DNA from: Leptospira jelokensis
GTDB taxonomy: Bacteria > Spirochaetota > Leptospiria > Leptospirales > Leptospiraceae
Length of the DNA: 64,000 bases
Assembly: GCF_004769635.1 (NCBI RefSeq)
Contig: NZ_RQGH01000028.1
Coordinates: 62,001-126,000, forward strand
Direction: 5' to 3'
The position numbers were made by a program, and so were the translations under genes. The notes under the pieces are model-generated. The model saw nothing but the letters and a program-made list of their open reading frames with translations, did not search any database and was not told the origin of the DNA. Shown one piece after another: positions 1 through 8,868 of this stretch; the stretch's first letter is position 1, and the number at the start of each line of letters is the position of its first letter.

Positions 1-357
1 GAAGCCCAATTCCCAACCAAACAAGCTGTTGTTGCCAACACAGAAGATGGATCAAATCCATACCGCGACGACGCAGTTGCGATCAAAGAAGGGGAAGGAA
101 CTTACAAACAAATTTGTTCTGCTTGCCATGGTCCAACTGCGGAAGGTGCTGTTGGCCCCAGTTTAGTTGATAAGGAATGGATCCATGGAAATACGGATAA
201 AGAAGTATTCCATAACATCATGAAAGGAATCGGACCTGAAAGGCAAAAACTCAACCGAGGTGGCATGCCCGCTTGGGAAGGGTTGGGTGCTGAGAAAGTT
301 TATGCTGTGATGGCATGGCTTGCAACTAAGAATAGTACACTTGTGAAGGCAAAATAA
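1..357 (+). CDS. ccoP: cbb3-type cytochrome c oxidase subunit CcoP, C-terminal part
   Basis: The reading frame is open from base 1 to a TAA at 355, so the 5' end lies outside the window. The visible 118 residues contain a class I haem c site, CSACH, followed by GPSL and a distal methionine in the context GGMPAW, as in the second cytochrome c domain of CcoP. CcoP passes electrons from periplasmic cytochromes to the CcoN/CcoO core of the high-affinity oxidase. The next gene starts 2 bases after the stop and is the assembly gene ccoG, which supports this identity over a free cytochrome c. Confidence 0.85.
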   Translation, partial: EAQFPTKQAVVANTEDGSNPYRDDAVAIKEGEGTYKQICSACHGPTAEGAVGPSLVDKEWIHGNTDKEVFHNIMKGIGPERQKLNRGGMPAWEGLGAEKVYAVMAWLATKNSTLVKAK

Positions 358-359
358 AG

Positions 360-1679
360 ATGATCATTTCAAGACCACAGTCAGGAAAAGTAAGGACACG
401 TAGAAATATTGTTATGAGTATTCTCGTGGGATTATTTTTAGTCGCTCCATGGGTGGTGTTACCAGACGGTAGCCCACTCATCCGACTTGACATCCCAAAA
501 AGGATGTTTCACCTGTTTGGTGGTCTTTTTATCCCACAAGAGGGATTGATTTTATGGTTTTTCCTTCTTACAATGGGACTCTCCCTTTTCTTTTTTACCT
601 CCGTCATTGGCCGTGTTTGGTGCGGATGGGGGTGCCCTCAAACCATTTATACCGACTTATTTGATCGAATTGGTCGGTTTGTTTTGGATTCCAAATATGG
701 GAAAAAAGACGCATCCATTTTAGGCAAATACACAGTATACTTTATATGGATCGTCGTATCTTTTATTGCATCATTCCATTGGATCGGATACTTTGTCAGC
801 CCCTACGAAATGTTAGCTGACTACCTAAACCTTTCCGCCTTCTCTTCTACTTACTTTTATTTTACTTTATTTTTTACCGCTGCGATGTTTATCGACATCG
901 GTTTTATCAGAGAACAATTCTGTCGGTATGCTTGCCCCTATGCTCGTTTCCAAACACTCCTCATGGATGAACATTCCTGGAATGTAACTTATGATTTCAA
1001 ACGAGGGGAACCTCGCCGCGATGGAAAAACAAAAATTGGTGATTGTATCGCGTGTAATATGTGTGTGGTGGTTTGTCCCACAGGCATCGACATCCGTGAT
1101 GGACTACAAGTGGGTTGTGTGGCATGTGGGAAATGTGTGGATGCTTGCACTTCCATCATGGCAAAGGAAAACAAAAAAACTCTCATCGGGTATTTTTCAT
1201 TAAAACAAATTGAAACAGGTGATAAAATCAAATGGGTTCGCCCAAGAACTGTGGTGTATGCAATCTTGCTTGCTGTAGTCCTAACAGGTGCTACCATCCA
1301 ACTCCTCACAAGGATTCCCATGTCCATGATTGCAGCATCAAACAAATCGATGCCACCTATCCTCATTCCCGACAATAAAATCAGAGCTTTTGTGGCACTC
1401 CGCATCCAAAACATAGCGCCAGTGGAAAAAGAATTCCAACTGTCTGCCTTTGATACAAGGCATGGGAAAGAAATTCTTGTCCGATCGGGGGAAGAAAATA
1501 ATCAATTCACCTTGGGTTCTGGAGAAATCAAAAGTTTCTCAGTCGTTTTGGAAACACAAAGTCTCACAGAACAAGAATTAAATGAAGGGTACTTGCCAGG
1601 TTCTATCGTTTTAAAGAATACCCAAGATCCAGATGAAACATTAGAAAAAAAACTGTCACTCTCTCTACCAAGGAAATGA
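360..1679 (+). CDS. ccoG: Cytochrome c oxidase accessory protein CcoG (FixG/RdxA family)
   Basis: This 439-residue membrane iron-sulfur protein belongs to the CcoG family, which handles copper reduction during cbb3 oxidase assembly. Several transmembrane segments flank the motif CGWGCPQTIYTDLFD near residue 93 and CRYACPYARFQ near residue 188. A two-cluster ferredoxin region follows, with CIACNMCVVVCP near 229 and CVACGKCVDAC near 252. The C-terminal 110 residues form the usual periplasmic Ig-like tail. It lies 2 bases after ccoP and overlaps the next gene by 4 bases, so it belongs to one cco operon. The length is normal for the family. Confidence 0.95.
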   Translation: MIISRPQSGKVRTRRNIVMSILVGLFLVAPWVVLPDGSPLIRLDIPKRMFHLFGGLFIPQEGLILWFFLLTMGLSLFFFTSVIGRVWCGWGCPQTIYTDLFDRIGRFVLDSKYGKKDASILGKYTVYFIWIVVSFIASFHWIGYFVSPYEMLADYLNLSAFSSTYFYFTLFFTAAMFIDIGFIREQFCRYACPYARFQTLLMDEHSWNVTYDFKRGEPRRDGKTKIGDCIACNMCVVVCPTGIDIRDGLQVGCVACGKCVDACTSIMAKENKKTLIGYFSLKQIETGDKIKWVRPRTVVYAILLAVVLTGATIQLLTRIPMSMIAASNKSMPPILIPDNKIRAFVALRIQNIAPVEKEFQLSAFDTRHGKEILVRSGEENNQFTLGSGEIKSFSVVLETQSLTEQELNEGYLPGSIVLKNTQDPDETLEKKLSLSLPRK

Positions 1680-2170
1680 TGATGTTCAAAGAATTACACC
1701 CAAGCCTCAGAAATGCAATGTATGTGGTATTATTCAGTTTTACTGCACTTGTAGCGGCAACTTTTTACACAATACGATTAACCTTCCAACATTTTGAACC
1801 AGTGATGGACAAAAACTATTACGAAATTGGTTTGAACTATGAAAAGGCAATCGAAAACCAAAAAGAACTTCTAAACCAAGGTTTTCAACTCACCACAAAT
1901 TGGGACAATGCCACCCTCCTCACCCAAGGGGAATTGGAACTCAATGTATCTTTAACCCAAAAGGGAAAACTGGCAAAAGCGGATTCAATGTATATTGTTT
2001 TAGAGAGAAACGCAACCACCAAACATACATCCAGATACGACCTTACCCCTTCTAATCTTAGTTTTACGGGAAAAATTCCGTTAAAAGAGACAGGGACTTG
2101 GAATCTACGGATCATTTCGAGTATCAATGGAAAATCGTTTGAAAGGGAAGGAAAAATTACAGTTCGATGA
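1676..2170 (+). CDS. ccoH: FixH/CcoH-like cbb3 oxidase assembly protein
   Basis: This 164-residue protein has one N-terminal membrane anchor (about residues 13-33) and a periplasmic domain. The segment VMDKNYYEIGLNYEKAI after the anchor matches the FixH family pattern (D-x-x-Y-Y-x-x-G-L-x-Y). FixH proteins are needed for assembly of cbb3 oxidase together with the CcoI copper ATPase. The start overlaps the ccoG stop (ATGA) and the end overlaps ccoI by 4 bases, so the genes are translationally coupled. Three ATG codons stand in a row at the start and the exact initiation codon among them cannot be decided. Confidence 0.85.
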   Translation: MMMFKELHPSLRNAMYVVLFSFTALVAATFYTIRLTFQHFEPVMDKNYYEIGLNYEKAIENQKELLNQGFQLTTNWDNATLLTQGELELNVSLTQKGKLAKADSMYIVLERNATTKHTSRYDLTPSNLSFTGKIPLKETGTWNLRIISSINGKSFEREGKITVR

Positions 2171-4629
2171 ACGAAGCAAGCTCACACCATACAAAGACTG
2201 AATGTGATCATTGTGGAAATCCCATTCGTTTGGTGGCGATAGAAACAAAAATAGAAAATGAAACTAAAGTTTTTTGTTGTGAAGGCTGTGAGACGGTTTA
2301 TTCCATCATCCATTCCTTAGGCGGAAGTTACTACTACAGCCTAAAAGGAAACACCAAACTAAGCCCCGTTGAAATTGAAGAAAATGATACGGACATTGAA
2401 AACGATCTTGTTTACCAAAAATTTGTTAGGCCTTCAGGAGGATTCTCAGAAGTATCCATACAAATCACAAACATCCATTGTTCCGCATGTGTTTGGATCA
2501 ATGAAAAAGTTCTAAACGAAGAGGACGGAATTCTTTCTGCACAAATCAATTTTGCTTCTGGTCGTGCCAGGATTCGATTTGATGCATCCAAAATCAATAT
2601 CTCAAGGATCCTAACTCTGATCCGTGCCATCGGCTACAAACCCATTTTATTCTCTCCAACAGAAGGGAACTTACAAAAATCAAAACAATTAAAAACCCTA
2701 CTCCTTCGGATTGGAGTCGCCGGTTTTTGTTTTGGTAATATCATGATTTTGAGTGTTGCCTTGTATTCAGGTTATTTTACGGGTATTGAGCAAAACCTCA
2801 AACGTATGTTCCATTATGCGTCATGGGTCTTTGCTACACCCGCGTATTTGTATTCTGGATTTCCATTTCTTTCGGGTTTTATAACAAGCATCCGAAGGCG
2901 CACACTCTCCATGGATTTTTTATTGTTTTTGGGAATCTCTATGGCTTACTTCTATTCCGTTTATGTAACGTTAACTGATAGAGGGGAAGTGTATTTTGAT
3001 TCCGTAGCGATGATTTACTTTTTTATTTTGGTGGGGAAATACTTTGAAGAAAAAGCAAGGGTTTTTGCTTCGGATAAATTAGAATCCATCCTTTGTAAAC
3101 TACCAGAAACATCAGTTCGTTTAACAGATGGTGGCGAAAATACCATCCCCAGTAGCGAAATCAAGTTAGGTGACAAAATCCAAGTCGCACCTGGGAAACG
3201 AATCCCTGTGGATGCCATTCTTTTATCGGAAGAAACTTATGTGGATGAATCTTTTCTCACGGGCGAATCGGTCCCCATTCGCAAACAAAAAGGTGATTCC
3301 ATTTTAGCAGGGTCACTTTCTATCGACAACCCAGCGCTAATCCTTGCCAATTCCGATTACCATGCATCCACTTTGTCTTCTTTAAAACTTCGTTTAGAAG
3401 AGGCACTCCATCTAAAACCAAAAATCCAAATTTTAACAGAAAGGATAGCTTCTTATTTTATCTCTGTTGTTTTCCTCTTGGCCTTTCTTTGTTTTGGTGT
3501 TTGGATGTTTTTGACTTCAGGTGATTTGGAGCAAAGCCTCGTCATAACGATTTCGGTGCTCATTGTTGCATGCCCTTGTGCACTTGGAATTTCTGTCCCC
3601 ACTGCACTAGTCACAAATCATATCATCAATGCAGAAAAAGGTGTTTTATTAAAAAACCCATCGGTGGTAGAGACTTTAGCAAAAGCGGACACCATCTTTT
3701 TGGATAAAACAGGAACACTTACAGAAGGAAAATTTCTGGTTCGTTTGGTGACTGTAAAAGAAGACCACCTACCTTTTGTTTATCGCATTGAAAAAGAAAT
3801 CAACCATCCACTTGCCAAATCACTTGTGAAGTATTTGAGTCCCTTTCGGTCAGTCAAAGAAAAGGCTAACGCTATGGACCTCAGCCATTTGCAAAATATC
3901 CCAGGGCAAGGTGTCAAAGGAACCATTGTATGGTTGGGGAAGGAATACTCGATTTTAATTGGGAACCAAACTCTCTTCAAAAACCAAAATGTCTCGGTTC
4001 CTACACTTCCTGACAAAGATGGTTCCCTAATCCTCGTGGCAATTGATGGGAACATGGTAGGACAGTTTGTTTTAGCAGATGAAGTGAGGAGAGGTGCACA
4101 TTCTTTTGTGAGCCTCTTAAAACAAATGGTTCCAAAGATTGCCATTCTTTCTGGAGACAGATTCCCTGCTGTGAAACAAATCGCAAGCACACTTGGCATC
4201 GACCAATACTACTCGGACCTTTCACCTGAAGAAAAATCAAATATCATACAAGATTCGCAAAACAGAGGGAATGTGGTGGTAATGGTAGGAGATGGCATCA
4301 ATGACAGTTTATCATTAGCAAGGGCAAATGTATCGATTTCACATACAGAAGCAGAAGATATGTCTTTAGAAAAATCTGATATCGTACTCACTTCAGGTAA
4401 TCTCAATGGAATCGTTCATTCTTTGCTTTCAGCAAAAAAAACAAGGCAAGTGATCATACAAAACATCATCATCTCATTCTGTTATAACTCCATCATGTTA
4501 CCACTCGCCATGTTTGGACTAATGTTACCTGTTATCTGTGCTGTGTTTATGGCTTGTTCTAGCTTGACAGTCTTACTCAATTCGTTATCAATACGATTAA
4601 GGATCCCAAAATGGAAGCCCTCTATTTAA
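2167..4629 (+). CDS. ccoI: Copper-transporting P1B-type ATPase CcoI/FixI
   Basis: This 820-residue heavy-metal P-type ATPase is placed as the copper pump that loads cbb3 oxidase. The N-terminus has a cysteine-rich metal site (CDHC near residue 14, CCEGC near 37) and then an HMA domain with IHCSAC near 105. Membrane helices follow, with the ion site C469-P470-C471. The phosphorylation motif DKTGTLT begins at D513 and the hinge GDGINDS lies near 710. The doubled metal-binding N-terminus is usual for FixI/CcoI. It overlaps ccoH by 4 bases and ccoS by 19 bases. Confidence 0.95.
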   Translation: MNEASSHHTKTECDHCGNPIRLVAIETKIENETKVFCCEGCETVYSIIHSLGGSYYYSLKGNTKLSPVEIEENDTDIENDLVYQKFVRPSGGFSEVSIQITNIHCSACVWINEKVLNEEDGILSAQINFASGRARIRFDASKINISRILTLIRAIGYKPILFSPTEGNLQKSKQLKTLLLRIGVAGFCFGNIMILSVALYSGYFTGIEQNLKRMFHYASWVFATPAYLYSGFPFLSGFITSIRRRTLSMDFLLFLGISMAYFYSVYVTLTDRGEVYFDSVAMIYFFILVGKYFEEKARVFASDKLESILCKLPETSVRLTDGGENTIPSSEIKLGDKIQVAPGKRIPVDAILLSEETYVDESFLTGESVPIRKQKGDSILAGSLSIDNPALILANSDYHASTLSSLKLRLEEALHLKPKIQILTERIASYFISVVFLLAFLCFGVWMFLTSGDLEQSLVITISVLIVACPCALGISVPTALVTNHIINAEKGVLLKNPSVVETLAKADTIFLDKTGTLTEGKFLVRLVTVKEDHLPFVYRIEKEINHPLAKSLVKYLSPFRSVKEKANAMDLSHLQNIPGQGVKGTIVWLGKEYSILIGNQTLFKNQNVSVPTLPDKDGSLILVAIDGNMVGQFVLADEVRRGAHSFVSLLKQMVPKIAILSGDRFPAVKQIASTLGIDQYYSDLSPEEKSNIIQDSQNRGNVVVMVGDGINDSLSLARANVSISHTEAEDMSLEKSDIVLTSGNLNGIVHSLLSAKKTRQVIIQNIIISFCYNSIMLPLAMFGLMLPVICAVFMACSSLTVLLNSLSIRLRIPKWKPSI

Positions 4630-4826
4630 CCATACCAATGGCAATGTGTATTGCTGGTTTCTTTTTATATGTATTTGTATTGGCATTCCGAAAAGGCCAA
4701 TTCGAAGACATTGAGTCACCAAAGTACCGAATGTTTTTTGAAGAAGAATACCCCGTACAATCAAACCGCGAAACTGGGGAAACCGATTCCAAAACGAAAG
4801 ATAATGGAAGAGCTAGCAAATCTTAG
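4611..4826 (+). CDS. ccoS: cbb3 oxidase assembly protein CcoS
   Basis: The product has 71 residues with one transmembrane helix (about 4-26) followed by the family hallmark GQFEDIESPKYRMFFEE. CcoS is required for insertion of haem and copper into cbb3 oxidase. The gene overlaps the end of ccoI by 19 bases and the start of the next gene by 23 bases. This dense packing is typical of the ccoGHIS cassette. Confidence 0.92.
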   Translation: MEALYLTIPMAMCIAGFFLYVFVLAFRKGQFEDIESPKYRMFFEEEYPVQSNRETGETDSKTKDNGRASKS

Positions 4827-5493
4827 TTTTTTTGGCTCCATCTTAGTTTATGGATTCCTAAGTAGTTTTCACTGTGCATTGATGTGTGGACCATTTGTTT
4901 CTCTTTTGCAAACTTCACATCCTTCCAAAGCCACTCCTGTAATTTTATACCATTTTGGTAGGATGGTATCTTATAGCTTCTTAGGTCTCGTTTTAGGTAT
5001 GATTGGGAAAGGAGCAAATGCCCTTGGAGAACTTTCCACCATACAAGGGTTTGCTGGTATTTTTACATTTTTGTTTTTGGTTTTTTTTCTCATTCGTATG
5101 TTTGTAAATCCTTCCAATACAAAATTGGGAAGTTTACCAAAAGGAATTTCCAACTTACTCCAGACCATACGCAAAAAAACATCTCAAAATGGATTGGGAT
5201 TTGGAATCGGGTTACTGAGTGCCCTACTCCCTTGTGGAGTTTTATACCCAGCATACGCAGCTTCGTTTGCAACGGGAAGTGCACTCACTGGAGGAATTGT
5301 TATGTTTACTTTTTATTTGGGAACCGTTCCGGCGCTTACAGGCCTAAACCTTGTTATGGGCAGGATCAGAAAATACATCCAACCTAAGTGGATTCCAGTG
5401 TTCGGAACCTTCCTCATACTCACTTCTCTTGGATTTTTACTCTTCCGATTTTTTTTCCATTCGCATGGCGAGTCTTGCGACCATTTACTCTAA
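4804..5493 (+). CDS. SafE/TauE-like membrane protein of the cbb3 assembly cluster
   Basis: I start the gene at the ATG at 4804 (MEELANLSFF), because the upstream extension of this frame lies inside ccoS. The product is 229 residues with about six membrane helices. The motif FLSSFHCALMCGPF and a second half GLLSALLPCGVLYPAY each carry a conserved cysteine, as in the SafE-like (UreH-type transmembrane) family. Members often sit after ccoS and are thought to take part in copper handling for oxidase assembly. The position at the end of the cco operon supports that role, but the substrate is inferred. Confidence 0.8.
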   Translation: MEELANLSFFGSILVYGFLSSFHCALMCGPFVSLLQTSHPSKATPVILYHFGRMVSYSFLGLVLGMIGKGANALGELSTIQGFAGIFTFLFLVFFLIRMFVNPSNTKLGSLPKGISNLLQTIRKKTSQNGLGFGIGLLSALLPCGVLYPAYAASFATGSALTGGIVMFTFYLGTVPALTGLNLVMGRIRKYIQPKWIPVFGTFLILTSLGFLLFRFFFHSHGESCDHLL

Positions 5494-5510
5494 ACACAAA
5501 GAAATCGAAA

Positions 5511-5837
5511 CTAACCTCTGGGCCGAAAGTATTTTTCTTTAAAATGACTGACAAGTTGCGGGTTGATTTTTGTTTCCAATGTACTCCCAATCACAGCGAT
5601 GAGTTTTTTAGCCAAAACTCGGTCGTGGTTGGCAAGCCACCTTCGGTATTCTGTATTTAAGCCGGAGTCCCCGACAAGGATCACTTCGCCCGGTGAATCC
5701 AAAGTTTTTGTGATTTCAGCAAAATCCCATTTGTCTGAATCTCTGTGTTTTTCCCAAAACTTTGATTCCATGTGATCTGATTCTAACTTGATCATCTCAA
5801 TTCGTTTGTTGTTTAAGTAGAGAATGCAAGCGTTCAT
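5511..5837 (-). CDS. Small eRF1-domain-3-like ('translational machinery' type) protein
   Basis: The ATG at 5837 is chosen because an AAAGGA ribosome site lies about 8 bases upstream; a second ATG at 5843 is closer to it. The product is 108 residues. Its layout is a short strand with ILYLNNKRIEM, a polar linker, then GEVILVGDSGLNTEYRRWLANHD and a C-terminal strand-helix. This resembles the small bacterial proteins related to the third domain of peptide release factor eRF1. The link is by pattern only and no function is known here. It is convergent with the cco operon. Confidence 0.5.
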   Translation of the reverse strand: MNACILYLNNKRIEMIKLESDHMESKFWEKHRDSDKWDFAEITKTLDSPGEVILVGDSGLNTEYRRWLANHDRVLAKKLIAVIGSTLETKINPQLVSHFKEKYFRPRG

Positions 5838-5945
5838 TTTCATTTGTCCTTTCCCTAAATTTGACGGAACAAATGTGAAAATCATACTCCTTTATGTAAA
5901 TTGCAGCTCTGTCTCGTACTGATATTTATCAATGACATATATCAA

Positions 5946-6206
5946 TTAATACAAAAAACTCACTATCGATTCTGAACTAAGTTCTTCCACCAAATAACTC
6001 ATGTTACTGATCATTTCATTTGGCTCAATCACCCATTGGTTGACTATGACCGTCACGAACACAAGGAAAAGGAAAACAATTGAAACTGCCATCTTCTGAG
6101 TCTTTTTTTGTTTTGCGATCCGTGTTGTTGTTTTCCTAACAATTCGCGATTCAAAATCAGAATCATTCAATAATTCTTCCCATTTTTTACGATTCTTGGA
6201 ATTCAT
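5946..6206 (-). CDS. Single-TM protein, candidate anti-sigma factor
   Basis: This 86-residue protein has about 38 charged cytoplasmic residues, one transmembrane helix (about 39-60) and about 25 residues outside. It overlaps the 3' end of the ECF sigma factor gene by 20 bases and is the last gene of that operon. Size and topology match minimal anti-sigma factors of CnrY type. No zinc-binding anti-sigma motif (HxxxCxxC) is present. The assignment rests on topology and neighbours. Confidence 0.55.
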   Translation of the reverse strand: MNSKNRKKWEELLNDSDFESRIVRKTTTRIAKQKKTQKMAVSIVFLFLVFVTVIVNQWVIEPNEMISNMSYLVEELSSESIVSFLY

Positions 6207-6711
6207 TTTTCACTCCTGGCAATGTTTTTCGGATCCACTCCTTGGTTCGGAACAATCTGGACTTCACGGTTCCTTGTTTGATTTGCAGTTCGGATGCAAT
6301 TTCGTCCATACTTTTCCCTGAAAGATACAATCGTAAGGTTTGCCGATACACTTCTGGAATTGTTCCCAATAAGGATTCAATCCAATCATCTTTGAGAAGT
6401 GAGTTGTTGCCATCAGATTGGAAAAGATCATATTTATTTTTTTGAAGGTAACGTTTTGCTTTTTCCTCTTCTCGTAATCGTTTTTCATTCATACGGAGGG
6501 ATTCATTTTTTGCTATTGTATAGATCCAAGTGGAAATTTTAGACCTTCCATCAAACCCACCTTTTTCAAGTGATTTGAATACACGAAAGTACACTTCCTG
6601 GACCACATCCTCTGTTGCATCGTCAAAACGATCGATGAGGGTTTCACCGATCGTTTTTAAAACCAAGTATTTGGTTTCTTTGACTACTGTTTCGAAGTCA
6701 AACCTAACCAT
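6187..6711 (-). CDS. ECF-family RNA polymerase sigma factor
   Basis: The product is 174 residues with sigma region 2 (DDATEDVVQEVYFRVFKSL, then STWIYTIAKN) near residues 29-70. Region 4 follows near 115-165, with LGTIPEVYRQTLRLYLSGKSMDEIA and the recognition helix IKQGTVKSRL. There is no region 1.1 or 3, as in ECF (group 4) sigma factors. It starts 3 bases after the Spy-like gene and overlaps the small membrane protein gene, so the three are one operon. The expected role is to switch on an envelope or metal stress regulon. Confidence 0.93.
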   Translation of the reverse strand: MVRFDFETVVKETKYLVLKTIGETLIDRFDDATEDVVQEVYFRVFKSLEKGGFDGRSKISTWIYTIAKNESLRMNEKRLREEEKAKRYLQKNKYDLFQSDGNNSLLKDDWIESLLGTIPEVYRQTLRLYLSGKSMDEIASELQIKQGTVKSRLFRTKEWIRKTLPGVKNEFQES

Positions 6712-6714
6712 TGT

Positions 6715-7167
6715 TTACTCTTCTGGTGGTTGGTGACGCGATGCAAATTTTTCCACGAGCTCTGCAAACTTTTCTCTTTGTTCTGGCTTGAGAACGGCAT
6801 GGAATTCAACGAGTTTTGTTTGGAAAAACTTACGCATCTCTTGGTGGCGAGTTTCTCTTTCTGAACTCATTTTATCGAGTAGTTTTGTATCAATTTTTTC
6901 AGCACGAATTTGGGTTGCCATTTCTTTGGCCCAAGATTCATGTTTTGGTTTCATTTCCTTGTGTTTGGCAATGAGTTCTTGTTTGATACTTTCCAGTTTT
7001 GCTTTTTGGGAATCATCCAAATCCAATTTTGAAGTGAGTTTGGAGGCTACCCATTCCATACGTTTTTCAAAGTCTTTGTGACCACGGCAATTTCCAAATG
7101 CAAATGCCATTGTGGAAACAAGGACGATTGTTGTTGTCATTTTGAGAACTTGTTTGAAAGAGATCAT
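6715..7167 (-). CDS. Spy/CpxP-like periplasmic protein, candidate sensor of the ECF system
   Basis: The product is 150 residues with a signal segment and a cysteine at 27 in a permissive spirochaete lipobox (FGNC), so it is probably a lipoprotein. The rest is helical and very rich in Lys and Glu. It has the two LTxxQ-type motifs of the Spy/CpxP fold: LDLDDSQ near 48-54 and LKPEQ near 126-130. In metal-resistance operons such as cnrYXH the sensor CnrX has this fold, and here the gene is directly followed by an ECF sigma factor and a one-TM protein. It could also be a plain chaperone; the sensor role is inferred from the operon. Confidence 0.75.
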   Translation of the reverse strand: MISFKQVLKMTTTIVLVSTMAFAFGNCRGHKDFEKRMEWVASKLTSKLDLDDSQKAKLESIKQELIAKHKEMKPKHESWAKEMATQIRAEKIDTKLLDKMSSERETRHQEMRKFFQTKLVEFHAVLKPEQREKFAELVEKFASRHQPPEE

Positions 7168-7219
7168 AAAACCTTCCTGTTTTGTTTTGAGAATATGACC
7201 CGGAAGATTTTGGTTTGGT

Positions 7220-7247
7220 TCCCTGCCCTAAAAAAAAAGAGCAGGGA
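7220..7247 (-). terminator. Hairpin after the lipoprotein gene, possible terminator
   Basis: The arms TCCCTGC (7220-7226) and GCAGGGA (7241-7247) form a 7-base stem just past the stop of the leftward lipoprotein gene. The loop is long and A/T-rich, and there is no clean U-run after the stem on the minus strand. It is therefore a weak terminator candidate. Confidence 0.35.
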
Positions 7248-7259
7248 GAAAACGAAAGA

Positions 7260-7640
7260 TTAGAAACTTGGGAATGGTTCTCCCGTGATGTAACCATCCG
7301 AACTAATGTCTTGGCAAGAGATGATGTTTGTAATCAATGAACCTAAAAGATATCCTTTAAAACCTTTGATTTCATTTACGCATGCGTCAACGTCAGATTT
7401 GATGTAGTATTTGTCAGATTCAATTTTAGCAATCTCAGGGGCTACCAAACTAAAAATTGAGATATTGCCTCTTCCCGTTAACACAACAGAGTTGATCAAG
7501 TCCGTTTGTATTGCGGCATCAGTGATACGAGAAGCAGCTTCCGAACCTTTTTCACGATCAAGTGAAGCCCCTGCTGGGTTTAAGACCAAACAGTTGGTTA
7601 GCGAAATCGCTAGTAATAGAAATACAATTTTTTTTAACAT
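7260..7640 (-). CDS. Leptospiral lipoprotein of unknown function
   Basis: The ATG at 7640 (MLKKIVFLLL) is preferred over the longer frame because a signal peptide begins there. The product has 126 residues, with the lipobox SLTNC placing the lipidated cysteine near residue 17. The mature part has a conserved-looking core ending with GYLLGSLITNIISCQDISSDG. Overall it resembles the small TIGR04452-type lipoproteins seen in Leptospira. Function is unknown. Confidence 0.65.
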   Translation of the reverse strand: MLKKIVFLLLAISLTNCLVLNPAGASLDREKGSEAASRITDAAIQTDLINSVVLTGRGNISIFSLVAPEIAKIESDKYYIKSDVDACVNEIKGFKGYLLGSLITNIISCQDISSDGYITGEPFPSF

Positions 7641-7731
7641 ATATGTTCCCTTGGATATGGTTTCACCTAATCTAAATTTTCCCGAATTCTGGTTCAAGAA
7701 AAAACTGAAATCCATTTCGATTTAACAGGGA

Positions 7732-8412
7732 TCAATCGCCCGCAACAAAGATAGCGAGCACCCATTGGCCTTTTCGTTTTTCAAAAAAGGCCCTGTAGTC
7801 AAGAGGACTACGAACAAACCGGTCACAAACAAAACCAGGTTTGCCTTGTGGTGTACAAATTTTTTTCCAATTGCAATTACTTTCCTTCTCCAACCGACGT
7901 CCATCCAGGTCATCTGCTTCTGAACGCACAATTTGGTAACTGAGTAAACCAAGGGATTTGGATTCTTTCGATGCGTCTTCTCTCACATTCACATTTTTGC
8001 CAATGACCAAGTAGTGGGAAAAAGGATCGTACTCACTGGGGAAGGTTTCAAAGAAATAAGGAGCGACCATCTGTCCTTCTTGGTTTTGCCGGAAACCCAA
8101 TTGGATGGTGTTGGATAACAAATCCCAAAAATCAGAATCATTTGGTTTTTCTGTTAGTTGGAAGGATTTTAAAAAATCTTTTTTACCAGACTCGGGTCCA
8201 AAACTGAAGTGGATATCTGATGCAATCATGGCCTCGAGCGACTTTCTGTCTTTGGTTTTCAAAACCTTTTGTAATTTGGTTTTGAATTCCAAAAAACTTT
8301 TGTCTTTCGACGAATGGTCGATAGGTGATAATGTTTTTGAAACAAAAGGTTCACATGGAAAAAGGGCCAAGGGAGTGATCAAGAAAAAAACTGTAAAAAG
8401 CAATTTCAACAT
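7732..8412 (-). CDS. Exported protein with a bacterial SH3-like domain
   Basis: The product is 226 residues with a signal peptide (about 1-19). A C-terminal SH3b-like region near residues 135-205 contains the typical NVNVREDASKESKSLGLL stretch, then CDRFV. Such domains bind cell-wall or protein ligands in the periplasm. The N-terminal half is not recognised. The following gene upstream on the same strand starts 385 bases away. Function is otherwise unknown. Confidence 0.65.
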   Translation of the reverse strand: MLKLLFTVFFLITPLALFPCEPFVSKTLSPIDHSSKDKSFLEFKTKLQKVLKTKDRKSLEAMIASDIHFSFGPESGKKDFLKSFQLTEKPNDSDFWDLLSNTIQLGFRQNQEGQMVAPYFFETFPSEYDPFSHYLVIGKNVNVREDASKESKSLGLLSYQIVRSEADDLDGRRLEKESNCNWKKICTPQGKPGFVCDRFVRSPLDYRAFFEKRKGQWVLAIFVAGD

Positions 8413-8449
8413 AAAATTTGCAATAAATTTACAAACGCGAAGGGAAGAA

Positions 8450-8797
8450 TCAATTCTTTTTTGTTAGGTTGGGAAGAGAATTACATTGTTTGGCCAAACC
8501 TAAACTCTCTTTGATGTCATCAAGTGATCGTTTTTTACGTTTGAGTTCACATACTTTTAAAAACAAATGGTTGTATTCTTTGTCCAATTTTTCTCCCTCT
8601 TCATCCTCTTCCGTAAGGACAAGTTTGGCAATCTCGGTGCAAGTCCTTTCTGATTCAGGGAGCAATTCGTATATGGTTTTCACGGTTTCTTCTTTTTGTT
8701 TGCAAGTTGTTGGGGAAACTTCTTTTTCATTACCAAAAAGGAACAACGGGGAAAAAACAAAGAAAAATAGGAACAAGGGCAATTGGATTTTCTTCAT
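8450..8797 (-). CDS. Small exported protein, unknown
   Basis: I choose the ATG at 8797 (MKKIQLPLFLF), which begins a clear signal peptide; the upstream part of the frame is not protein-like. The product is 115 residues, with a cleavage site near FLFGNEKE. The mature part is charged and helical with four cysteines. No family is recognised. It is divergent from aspA, with 71 bases between the starts. Confidence 0.55.
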   Translation of the reverse strand: MKKIQLPLFLFFFVFSPLFLFGNEKEVSPTTCKQKEETVKTIYELLPESERTCTEIAKLVLTEEDEEGEKLDKEYNHLFLKVCELKRKKRSLDDIKESLGLAKQCNSLPNLTKKN

Positions 8798-8868
8798 GCA
8801 GAACATAAATCTTCTTCCCTTTTCCTTTTGGTCGAGTATCTTTCGTCTTGATTTGGAGAAATTCTGGT

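Noticed and set aside
989..1414. 141-codon minus-strand frame within ccoG
   Set aside because: It lies opposite the ferredoxin and C-terminal part of ccoG, which has a clear family match; its residues show no domain.
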